Below, piece after piece: positions 29,801-36,475 of a DNA stretch of 64,000 nt. The position numbers were made by a program, and so were the translations under genes. Origin of the DNA: CAVYWD01 sp963772225 (GTDB lineage: Bacteria; Myxococcota; Myxococcia; Myxococcales; UBA5297). The stretch's first letter is position 1; the number at the start of each line of letters is the position of its first letter. Location: assembly GCA_963772225.1 (NCBI GenBank), contig CAVYWD010000002.1:1860001-1924000 (forward strand). The letters run 5' to 3'. The notes under the pieces are model-generated. The model was not told the origin of the DNA. It saw nothing but the letters and a program-made list of their open reading frames with translations, and ran no database searches.

Positions 29801-29944
29801 GGGACGGGATCGGAGCTGCGACGGCCGTTGGGGGTGAGCATCGTGGGCGGGCTCGTGGTTTCCCAGGTGCTCACGCTTTTCACGACCCCGGTGATCTACC
29901 TGTTCATGAGCCGGCTGGGGCGAAGGAGAGAGGCGTCGCCCTGA
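26873..29944 (+). CDS. RND multidrug efflux transporter (HAE1, MdtB/C-like)
   Basis: The 1023-residue inner-membrane pump begins at a TTG (26873) overlapping the stop of the adaptor gene (TTGA). The first residues, SISEPFIRRPVATTLL, are standard for the family. Twelve spans and two large periplasmic loops are present. The proton-relay Asp pair is in GFVVDDAIVMVEN (TM4) and the TM10 Lys is in GIVKKNGIMMVDFAL. Other blocks are QVSGVGLVALSGG and FRPIMMTTMAALLGGLPLA. MdtB/C-type pumps export bile salts, novobiocin and other amphiphiles, but substrate is not inferable here. A paralogue of identical length lies at 40692. Confidence 0.95.
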   Translation: MSISEPFIRRPVATTLLTLGLLLAGAAGYRQLPVSALPQVEFPTIVVSTLLPGASAETMTSSVTTPLERQLGQVPSLSQMVSLSSFGTSQITLQFALERDIDAAEQDVQAAINAAATLLPRTLPNPPTYSKANPADVPVLTLAVTSDALPLDQVADQADSILAQKISQVSGVGLVALSGGVRPAVRVQVDPAALAGRGLTLEDVRAAIVAANVNQPKGNLDGPRLDYTLSSNDQLVEAADYRDVILAYRNGAPIRLRDVGDAADSVENAQLAAWSGPKRAILLSVQRQPGANVIAVADKVKDLLPRLKATLPPGLEVAILSDRTETVRASVLDVQLTLLLTVVLVVAVMFLFLRSLRATLIPGVAVPLSIVATFGGMFLAGFSLNNLSLMALTISTGFVVDDAIVMVENVARFIEAGERPFDAALKGAKQIGFTIVSLTVSLVAVLIPLLFMGGIIGRLFREFAVTLAIAIGVSALLSLTLTAMMAAHLLKPRGEEREGRFARALDRGFARLVQTYARALDWVLERQPLALGATLAALALTLALAVLIPKGFFPVQDTGQILGITEAAPDVSFSRLSELQERLNAAVLEDPAVASVASSIGADGTNPTPNAGRLSINLKPQGERAGVQEVIDRLRGRLSTVGGIAAYLQPVQDLQVEARVGRTQYQYTLDDPDPAELARQAPRVVAALRTLPELREVASDLSGTGLGLRLEIDRDRAARVGVLPQAVDDELYDAFGQRQISTIFTQLNQYRVILEVKPEYRENPLTLQRLFARTSAGGAVPLLGLATAELAPSALAVSHQGQFPSATVSFDTAPGVALGAAVEAIRRAEAPLSLPAGLRASFSGTAQAFQESLASEPLLIVAALLTVYIVLGVLYESYIHPVTILSTLPSAGLGALVALIAARMPFSIVALIGAVLLIGIVKKNGIMMVDFALEAERDEGLAPRAAIRKASLLRFRPIMMTTMAALLGGLPLALGRGTGSELRRPLGVSIVGGLVVSQVLTLFTTPVIYLFMSRLGRRREASP

Positions 29945-30014
29945 AGCGGGGGCGGGGAGCTCGTTTGCGATGGGGCCCGCGAGAGACTGGGCACGGGGAG
30001 GGAAGAAAGGGCAA

Positions 30015-30146
30015 GCCGGGTTCGGGTTCGGGGTCGGGTTCGTTCGCGGGGACGGGGACGGGGACGGGTCCGGGGACGGGTCCGGGGACGGGTCCGGGGA
30101 CGGGTCACGGGTCACGGGTCACGGGTCACGGGCGACGTGGCACGGG
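30015..30146 (-). repeat. Dispersed repeat, copy B (reverse)
   Basis: On the reverse strand this reads tandem CCCGTGA units, then GTCCCCGGACCC units, then the same core (CCGCGAACGAACCCGACCCC ... CCCGGC) as copy A. It has more tandem units than the other copies, as expected for a slippage-prone array attached to a conserved tail. It faces copy C, 120 bases away. Confidence 0.85.
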
Positions 30147-30267
30147 AGTGGGAAGAGCAGGCTCCACCACGGTGACATGTCGCAGTGCGGTTCTTGCTCT
30201 ATTGCTCTATCGCCTGGAGCGCGCCAATCGCGCGCTCGGAATTCCAACACGTGGCGACAATCAAGAA

Positions 30268-30355
30268 CCCGTGCCTCGTGACCCGTGTCCCGTGCTGCGT
30301 CCCCGTCCCCGTACCCGTCCCCGCAAACGAACCCGACCCCGAACGCGAACCCGGC
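30268..30355 (+). repeat. Dispersed repeat, copy C (forward)
   Basis: CCCGTG units, then CGTCCCC units, then the core with two substitutions relative to copies A and B (CGCAAACG for CGCGAACG, and GAACGCG for GAACCCG). Together with copy B it makes an imperfect inverted pair able to form a long hairpin. Confidence 0.85.
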
Positions 30356-30552
30356 GCGCCCTTCCCCCCTATCTTGCTCCAATCATCCCTATCCTGCTCC
30401 AACCATCCCCAACCTCGAGCCCACGCGCTCAATCGCGAACCCGCCACCCGGCCCGCCGTCCACGTGGGCTGCCCCCTTCTCTTCCCGAGCGGCGCGGGCC
30501 AACTCTTCGCGTGCCAAAGACGAGTCGAGCGCCTGGAAAGGGAGCGAACCCC

Positions 30553-31734
30553 ATGGCCGTGGATCTGTCCAAGGAAAAGGGCATTTCACTGGATCAGCAA
30601 TTCATCAACCTGAAGGAGCTCTCACCACTGCCCTTCAGCAAGCTGGACGACGACGCCTTCACCCGGGTGCGCGTCATTCTGATGAATGGCATCGAAAACG
30701 AGGCCTGGAGCTTTCAGCATCAATTGGCGCGCGTAAACCGAGAATTGCGCGAGCCTTTGGCCCGCGTGCGCCGCGCCGAGCAGCACCAGCAGACCCTGGT
30801 GAACTGGATGCTGCCCGCCGACCAGTCGGCCCTCGAGACCACCATCGGCTACGAGCAGGTCGCCGTAGAGGTGACCGCCAGCGTGGCCAGCCACGAGCCC
30901 GACCCGCGGATCCGCGCGGTCTATCACTTCGGCCTGCTCGAGGACTTCGACCATCTTTTCCGCTACACGGCGCTGCTCGACCGCCTGGAGGGCAAGGACG
31001 CGAACAACCTCTTGCAAAGCTACACCGACCTGCGCCCGGGCCGGCCCACCATGATGGAGCATCGCTCGCCGCTGGACGACGTGCGCCAGAGCTATGACCG
31101 CCGAAAGGCCGCGCCCGTCACCAAGCTCAACGCGCTCACCATCCTCGCGGCCGAGCAGCAGACGCGCAATTATTACGCGACCGTCGGCCCCACCTACGCC
31201 GACCCGCTGGCGCGCAGCCTGTACGCCGAGATCTCGTCCATCGAGGAGCAGCACGTCACGCAATACGAATCGCTCCAGGACCCCGACGAATCCTGGATGG
31301 AGCGATGGCTCCTGCACGAGGCGACCGAGGTCTACAACTATTTGAGCTGCATGGAGCAGGAGAGCAACGCGGCGGTGAAGAAGGTCTGGCAGCGGATGCT
31401 CGAGTACGAGCTCGGCCACCTGCACTTCGCCCTCGAGCATTTCCGGCGGCTGGAGCCCAAGCGCGACCCGTTCGAGGTCCTCCCCAAGGAGCTCCCGGAA
31501 CAAATCGGCTTCGACAGCCACCGCAACTACGTGCGAAAGGTCCTGGCCGACGAGCTGGATCGCTCGGCCATCGGCCCCAACATCGTCCAGGCGCCGCTGC
31601 CCGCGAATTCGCCCACCCTCGTCTACCGACAGCGCATGGAAGCCCAGAGCTCGCCGTCCGAGTTGGTCGCCGCCGGGTACCGTTGGCATCCGGGTACCGA
31701 GCTCGCCGCGTCCCCGCCGCCCGTCACCCACTGA
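30553..31734 (+). CDS. Ferritin-like superfamily protein
   Basis: This 393-residue soluble protein has no signal peptide. It is mostly helical, with Glu/His patterns typical of ferritin-like four-helix bundles: EISSIEEQHVTQYESL, WLLHEATEVYNYLSCMEQES and YELGHLHFALEHF. An N-terminal region rich in HQ/EQHQQT and VAVEVTASVASHEPD may add a further bundle. Such proteins bind a diiron centre and act in iron handling, oxidative defence or as oxidases. The ATG at 30553 follows GGAAAGGGAGCG. It is followed 103 bases later by a second ferritin-like gene, so the two probably work together. The precise reaction is unknown. Confidence 0.7.
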   Translation: MAVDLSKEKGISLDQQFINLKELSPLPFSKLDDDAFTRVRVILMNGIENEAWSFQHQLARVNRELREPLARVRRAEQHQQTLVNWMLPADQSALETTIGYEQVAVEVTASVASHEPDPRIRAVYHFGLLEDFDHLFRYTALLDRLEGKDANNLLQSYTDLRPGRPTMMEHRSPLDDVRQSYDRRKAAPVTKLNALTILAAEQQTRNYYATVGPTYADPLARSLYAEISSIEEQHVTQYESLQDPDESWMERWLLHEATEVYNYLSCMEQESNAAVKKVWQRMLEYELGHLHFALEHFRRLEPKRDPFEVLPKELPEQIGFDSHRNYVRKVLADELDRSAIGPNIVQAPLPANSPTLVYRQRMEAQSSPSELVAAGYRWHPGTELAASPPPVTH

Positions 31735-31837
31735 GGCGACCGAGGCGTCTTTCGACCCATCGCGGGACCGGCATCGAAAGCCCTGACCGACCCCCTCTGG
31801 GAATCCTGAATCGAGCAAGGCTCAAAAGGAGATCGCT

Positions 31838-32611
31838 TTGAATACTTCGAATACCAGCCCCACGGACTTGGGCCGCAACCGAACCGGAATCGAGACCTCG
31901 CCCATTCAATCGAAGGAGATGGTCGAGGCGGCCTTGCAGGTGGCGCCCACCGGAGACGGCGCCGAGTTCGATTCGCTGCGAAAAGACATCTCCCGCATCG
32001 CGCCGCCCGTCGGCACCGTGCCTCTGCCCGCGACCCTCAAAGGCGTGGCCAAGGTCTCTGCGGCCGCCTTGCAGGGCCGCAGCGCCTCGGCCTTCATCGA
32101 CAAGCTGGCCGAGCGGCTCGCCTTCGAGCGGACCGGCGTGAGGCTCTACGAGGCGGTGATCGCCACCTTGCCGGCGAGCCACTCCGGACAAGGGACGCTG
32201 ACCGGCGACGCCCTTCGGGAGATCCGCGACGAGGAGCTCCAGCACGTGCAGCTCGCGCGCGAGTCGCTCGAGGAGCTGGGCGCCGACCCCACCGCGGTGA
32301 CGCCCTGCGCGGACCTCGCGGGCGTTCAAGGCCTGGGCCTCGTCCAATCGGTGAGCGACCCGCGCATGACGCTGACCCAGCGCTTGAGCTCCATTCTCAT
32401 CGCGGAGCTGGCCGACAACGACGGGTGGACCCTGCTCATCGAACAAGCCGAGAACATGGGCGCCAGCGACCTCGCCCAGCGCTTCCGCAGCGCTCTGGCG
32501 CAGGAGCAGGAGCACCTCCAGAAGGTACGGACCTGGATACGCGAGCGGATGAATGTGCAGGTCATCGGGCAGGCCGGCGCCGGCGCGGCCCCGCAGCAGC
32601 CGCAGGCCTAG
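31838..32611 (+). CDS. Second ferritin-like protein
   Basis: The 257-residue protein starts at a TTG (31838) with an excellent AAAAGGAG ribosome site. After a flexible 70-residue N-terminus come helices with diiron-type motifs. These are FERTGVRLYEAVIATLP, IRDEELQHVQLARESLEELG (the E..H pair), IAELADNDGWTLLIEQAE and LAQEQEHLQKVRTWI. The spacing suggests a rubrerythrin/ferritin-like bundle. It has only weak resemblance to the upstream ferritin-like protein, so it is not a simple duplication. Role: probably iron or oxidative stress, by family only. Confidence 0.65.
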   Translation: MNTSNTSPTDLGRNRTGIETSPIQSKEMVEAALQVAPTGDGAEFDSLRKDISRIAPPVGTVPLPATLKGVAKVSAAALQGRSASAFIDKLAERLAFERTGVRLYEAVIATLPASHSGQGTLTGDALREIRDEELQHVQLARESLEELGADPTAVTPCADLAGVQGLGLVQSVSDPRMTLTQRLSSILIAELADNDGWTLLIEQAENMGASDLAQRFRSALAQEQEHLQKVRTWIRERMNVQVIGQAGAGAAPQQPQA

Positions 32612-32736
32612 AGCGCGCCAGGGTTTGGCATCGGCGCGGCTCTGAGCGATGCGGGCCGCGCCGCGCCCTCCCGGGAAATCGGCCGGGTGCACGTCGAGCT
32701 GACACGGGAGATCGAGCCCGTTAAGCTTCCCGCGCC

Positions 32737-32952
32737 ATGAGCACCGACATCGAACTCCTGAAGGCCGAGCTGAAGAAGCTTACCCTCCGAGCGACGCAAG
32801 CGAAGATGGACCTGCACGACCTCTCGGAGGAGCTGCCCGCCGGCTGGGAGCGCATCCTAGAGGTCGCGCAGGCCGCGCACGAGGCCCACGCCAAGCTCGC
32901 CGCGGCCAAGAAGGCGCTCGCGCAGGCCTCCTCGTCGTCAGCGTCGGCTTAG
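32737..32952 (+). CDS. Rop-like DUF683 family helical protein
   Basis: This 71-residue acidic two-helix protein reads MSTDIELLKAELKKLTLRAT, QAKMDLHDLSEELPAGWERI, LEVAQAAHEAHAKLAAAKKA. The KMDLHDLSE ... WERI..VA core matches the small Rop-like (DUF683/CCE_0567) family, whose members usually lie beside nitrogen-fixation genes and form metal-binding dimers. No nif gene is visible in this window. It follows the ferritin-like pair, and a link to metal handling is possible but unproven. Confidence 0.7.
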   Translation: MSTDIELLKAELKKLTLRATQAKMDLHDLSEELPAGWERILEVAQAAHEAHAKLAAAKKALAQASSSSASA

Positions 32953-33103
32953 TCGTCGCTCCAAAATAGCTGCCTGCCGGCCCGACTGCTCGACGACCCT
33001 GCGGGTGACCTCCGCGTCCTCGTGCTCGCTCAGGAAAATTGGCCGGGAAGCCAGCCTCCGCAGGCGGGAGAAGCCGCTTACCCAAGAGCGACCGGCGTCG
33101 CGC

Positions 33104-33622
33104 CTATCCCAAGCGGCGCACCACCGCCTCGCTGAATTGCTGGAGGTCGTCGGGCTTTCGACTCGTGATCCAATTCCCGTCCTCGACCACCGGCTGGTCT
33201 TTGACGTTCGCCCCCAGCATCTTCAAATCTTCCTGGATGGTGGGCCAAGCGGTGAGCGTGCGCCCCTTCACCAGCCCGGCGGTGATCATCATCTGCGGGC
33301 CGTGGCACACCGCGGCGACCGTCTTCTTCTGCTGGTCGAACGCCTTCACGAAGTCGACGAAGCGGCGATCCATCCGGAGGTGATCGGGCGAATACCCGCC
33401 CGGAATGAACAGGGCCTGATAATTCTCCGCCTTGACCTCGTCGATTCCTTTGGTCGACTTGACTCTCTCCTTTCCGTTCTTTCCGACGACCTCCTGGCCG
33501 CTCTTTGTGGCGATGATGTCGATGTCGTATCCCTGGCTCTTCATTCGGTCGTAGGGAATTCGCAACTCCGAATCTTCGAAATCGCTGGACAGGATGCACG
33601 CCACTTTCGCCTTTTGCGCCAT
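33104..33622 (-). CDS. DJ-1/PfpI family protein (YhbO-like)
   Basis: The 172-residue protein is a complete PfpI-type DJ-1 superfamily member. It has SSDFEDSELRIPYDRMK near the start with the conserved Glu, IPGGYSPDHLR, the nucleophile elbow AVCHGPQMM with catalytic Cys, and RTLTAWPTIQEDLKMLGA. Members act as stress-induced deglycases, proteases or chaperones in the cytoplasm. The ATG at 33622 is preceded by AAGGTGGGGTCCT. It converges on the Rop-like gene from the right. Confidence 0.9.
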   Translation of the reverse strand: MAQKAKVACILSSDFEDSELRIPYDRMKSQGYDIDIIATKSGQEVVGKNGKERVKSTKGIDEVKAENYQALFIPGGYSPDHLRMDRRFVDFVKAFDQQKKTVAAVCHGPQMMITAGLVKGRTLTAWPTIQEDLKMLGANVKDQPVVEDGNWITSRKPDDLQQFSEAVVRRLG

Positions 33623-33882
33623 AGGACCCCACCTTTCGCGCCTTCGACTGCGCCGATGCGCGGCAAACCTTCAACCTGCGCATGGGTCCGCGCGCGGTCA
33701 GCCGCAGGTCCGCCGTCCCGGAGCCGCCGGAGCTTGCCTGGGTTTGGGGGCCGCGCGAGGCCATGGCCGCTTGGGGGCGAGACTCTCGAGGTCTCTTCCG
33801 TTTAGCTCGGATAATTGCTTGACAAGCGCCGGTCGGCCGTGCACCCTGCCGGCCGCTTTCGCTCTCCTTGAGGGGACCCTGA

Positions 33883-34245
33883 ATGAACCGTTTCCTCTTC
33901 TGTGCCGCGGCCGTGGTCGGCTCGCTCGCCGCGCCCAGCGCGCAGGCGCAGTCCACCAATCTGTCGAAGACCGTGTATACGGCCGTGGACGAGGTGACAG
34001 TTCACGACGGGCAGATCACCATCACTGGCGTCGTTCAGGGGCAGTCCGCGGCCTCCAGTCAAGATTTCTACGCGTCGCTGAACAGCAGTGCCGACAGTGC
34101 CGTTTGGACTGCCAGGCAGCAGAACTGCCTAAAGTTGGCGACATTAGCCATGGCGAAGCCTGGAACGTTCCTTTTCTCGATTGGCTACACGTCATCATCG
34201 GGTTACGGTACCCTGATTTGCAGCCTGGCCCGCGCCGTGCCGTGA
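33883..34245 (+). CDS. Small secreted protein (paralogue 1)
   Basis: The 120-residue protein has a clean signal peptide (MNRFLFCAAAVVGSLAAPSAQA). The mature domain of about 98 residues has the pattern TAVDEVTVHDGQITITGVVQG, a central NCLKLATLAM and a final Cys (LICSLARAVP). The two Cys probably form a disulfide. A TTGACA lies 60 bases upstream at 33819. It shares its layout and several short motifs with the next gene, so they are tandem duplicates. No known family is recognised. The GC content is lower than that of the surrounding housekeeping genes. Confidence 0.65.
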   Translation: MNRFLFCAAAVVGSLAAPSAQAQSTNLSKTVYTAVDEVTVHDGQITITGVVQGQSAASSQDFYASLNSSADSAVWTARQQNCLKLATLAMAKPGTFLFSIGYTSSSGYGTLICSLARAVP

Positions 34246-34343
34246 CGCTCCGGCCGAATTCTTCCCAGAAACGCGGCGACCTCCCGGTCATCTCGACCAT
34301 CCTCAGTTTCCGGCCCGACCTCGCCGACCAAAAGGATCAAGCC

Positions 34344-34685
34344 ATGAAGCGATTTCTCCTCCCGCTCTCCATCGCATCCTCGCTCTTCGCCACGTCGCCA
34401 GGGAGCGCGCAGACGACCCCCACTGATCAGTTCACTGCGGTCGACTCGGTGAGCGTACAATCCAGCCAGATCACCATCAACGGCGTGTTGCTGGGCGAGG
34501 CCGCTGCGTCGACGCACCATTATGCCCTCGAGTCGATTTCGAACCCAGCTATGACTGCAGCGCTGGCGCAATGCTGCGTCCGGCTCGCCACGATCGCCAT
34601 GGAGAAACCAGGGGCGTACCAGTTCCAGGTCGCGGTCCAAAGCTATGGGTACCCAACCTGCCAGCTCTCCCGCGTGACGCCATGA
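34344..34685 (+). CDS. Small secreted protein (paralogue 2)
   Basis: The 113-residue protein has a signal peptide (MKRFLLPLSIASSLFATSPGSA). The mature region is parallel to paralogue 1: TAVDSVSVQSSQITINGVLLG, then CCVRLATIAMEKPGAYQFQV and CQLSRVTP at the end. The conserved skeleton is TAVD-x-V-x-V, QITI-x-GV, C-x-x-LAT-x-AM-x-KPG and a terminal C-x-L-x-R. The stop overlaps the start of the downstream calcium-repeat lipoprotein (ATGA), implying co-translation with it. Confidence 0.65.
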   Translation: MKRFLLPLSIASSLFATSPGSAQTTPTDQFTAVDSVSVQSSQITINGVLLGEAAASTHHYALESISNPAMTAALAQCCVRLATIAMEKPGAYQFQVAVQSYGYPTCQLSRVTP

Positions 34686-36253
34686 AACCGCCGTCTCCAC
34701 GGCTGGCAAGCCTCGCCGCGCTCGCTCTGGCGAGCTTCGGTTGCGGCCGGTCATCCCCGCTAGGCCCCTCTCCGCAGGATGCCGGTCTCGTCGACGCCGG
34801 CGGCGCCGACGCCTCCCTCCCCGACTCGGACGCCTCCGCGCCAGCTTGGGACGCGTCTGTCCCAGCGCCGGACGCCGGAACCTGCACGACCGAGAAGGGC
34901 ACCGCCGGCAGCCTCACCAATGCCTTCGTCGATGCCGACCACGACGGCCACGGAGGGCCGGTCCCCACCGTTGTTTGCGTCGCGCCGGGCCAGTCGCTAC
35001 CCGCGGGCGTCCAGCTCACCTCCGACGACTGCGATGACGGCAACCCGAATGTCTGGTCGACCCAGCCGTTCTTCTTCGACGCAGACGGCGACGGGGTCGG
35101 CGTGGAGCCGGCGACTCTTTTCTGCGCCTCCACTCCGCCGACAAACTATGCCGCGAAAGCAGGGGATTGCGCGCCACTCGATCCCACGCGATGGCAAATG
35201 CTGGCCTATTCGTATCGCGATGCCGACAGCGACGGCTATTCGGCCTTTTCCCCAGGCGAGGTATGCGCGGGCTCAGCTCTTCCACTCGGCTATTCCGAGC
35301 TTCCCGGCGAGAGCGACTGCGACGACACGAACCCGAATCTCTGGCAAATGCTCGAGTACTCGTATCGCGACGCAGACGGCGACGGATATTACATCGCTCA
35401 AGGCAATATTGTCTGCAGTGGCTATAGCCTTCCCGATGGATACTCGACCTCCACTTGGAATCCCCCGGACTGCGACGACTACGATCCGAGCGTTCACGCC
35501 GGGACGCCGTCGTACTTCGACAAAGACGGCGACGGCGTGGGCGACGGAGATGTGACGTACCTCTGCTCTCCGCAAACCGGCTTCGTCACCAAGTCAGGCG
35601 ACTGCGCCCCGGACGACGCCACTCGGCAACAAATGCTTTCCTATTCCTACCGCGACGCCGACGGCGATGGATGGACCGTGTCGCAATCCGGACAAGTCTG
35701 CTCGGGGGCACAGCTCCCTGCGGGTTATTCGAGCTCCTCCGGGAAGGGCAGCGACTGCAATGACGCCGACCCTGCTCTTTATTCCCTCCTGTATGGCTAC
35801 GCGGACGCCGACGGCGATGGCGTCGGCGCCGGGGACTCGCATTCGTTCTGCACCGCCGGCGCGCTCCCCGCGGGCTACGTGGCGACCGGCACCGACTGCG
35901 CGCCCGACGACCCGACCCGTTGGCGAACCGCGACCAACGTATTCGCCGATCGCGACGGCGACGGCTACACGGTCGCGGAGCCCGGGCCCATCTGCGTCGG
36001 CGCCCAGCTCCCGGCGCCGTACGTCGCCGCGGCCAACGGCAACGACTGCGACGACACGAGCTCCGCGCTCTGGCGCTGGGTCGTGGTCTACCCCGACCGC
36101 GATGGCGACGGCGTCGGAGCGCCGCCCCGGCAGATCCAATGCCTGGGCTCCGCCATTCCCGCCGGCTATTCGACCGCGGGCTGGGACAGCGACGATTCGA
36201 ATCCCGCCATCCAGTGGGACCCAGCCGACCTGGACTTCTTCCTCGCCGACTAG
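34682..36253 (+). CDS. Lipoprotein with DxDGDG calcium-binding-like repeats
   Basis: The 523-residue protein has a lipoprotein signal (MKPPSPRLASLAALALASFG, then Cys). Next is a low-complexity Asp/Ala/Pro linker, then about nine tandem modules. Each module carries an EF-hand-like DxDxDG loop (DADGDGVG, DADSDGYS, DKDGDGVG, DRDGDGYT and others) with interspersed Cys and CxxDDxxP patterns. This resembles thrombospondin type 3 repeats, which fold around Ca2+. It is probably anchored to the outer membrane, with a surface structural or adhesive role. It overlaps the upstream secreted-protein gene by 4 bases, so the two secreted paralogues and this lipoprotein form one cassette. Confidence 0.7.
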   Translation: MKPPSPRLASLAALALASFGCGRSSPLGPSPQDAGLVDAGGADASLPDSDASAPAWDASVPAPDAGTCTTEKGTAGSLTNAFVDADHDGHGGPVPTVVCVAPGQSLPAGVQLTSDDCDDGNPNVWSTQPFFFDADGDGVGVEPATLFCASTPPTNYAAKAGDCAPLDPTRWQMLAYSYRDADSDGYSAFSPGEVCAGSALPLGYSELPGESDCDDTNPNLWQMLEYSYRDADGDGYYIAQGNIVCSGYSLPDGYSTSTWNPPDCDDYDPSVHAGTPSYFDKDGDGVGDGDVTYLCSPQTGFVTKSGDCAPDDATRQQMLSYSYRDADGDGWTVSQSGQVCSGAQLPAGYSSSSGKGSDCNDADPALYSLLYGYADADGDGVGAGDSHSFCTAGALPAGYVATGTDCAPDDPTRWRTATNVFADRDGDGYTVAEPGPICVGAQLPAPYVAAANGNDCDDTSSALWRWVVVYPDRDGDGVGAPPRQIQCLGSAIPAGYSTAGWDSDDSNPAIQWDPADLDFFLAD

Positions 36254-36301
36254 CCGAGCGCTCGCCGCCGCTCGGCCGTCGCCATCGCGGCGCCGGCGAC
36301 A

Positions 36302-36325
36302 GGCCTCGGGGAATGCCCCGGGGCC
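36302..36325 (+). terminator. GC-rich hairpin after lipoprotein gene
   Basis: GGCCTCGGGG (36302-36311), loop AATG, and CCCCGGGGCC (36316-36325) give a 10-bp stem with one G-U pair, 48 bases after the stop. No U tract follows, so it is a possible 3' end structure and not a proven terminator. Confidence 0.4.
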
Positions 36326-36475
36326 CCGTCCGGGGACTGGCAGGTCAGTAGGGCACTGCCCAGTTTCCAACAGGCCGCCGTTCTTCTGATACGCTAGGCT
36401 GAAGTAGCCGCCAGGTGCTTCGCGATGCGCCCCGCGGCTTGACCTCCACGGCAAAGCCGGCCACCTTCCGCCCCG

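Larger units (their letters stand above)
29945..30552. other. Repeat-rich intergenic region
   Basis: These 608 bases between the RND pump and the ferritin-like gene contain two opposed copies of the dispersed repeat (30015-30146 reverse, 30268-30355 forward). Near-identical units (TATCTTGCTCCAATCATCCC and TATCCTGCTCCAACCATCCC) follow at about 30370-30412. ORFs across the region are frame noise created by the repeats. A promoter for the ferritin-like gene must lie at the right end. Confidence 0.6.

Noticed and set aside
30268..30355. CRISPR-like array in the tandem repeats
   Set aside because: The units are 6-12 bases, contiguous and without spacers of constant length, and no cas genes are present. 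It is a minisatellite-like tract.
32953..33103. Possible small gene between the Rop-like and PfpI genes
   Set aside because: The open frames lack a start with a ribosome site and show no protein-like composition.
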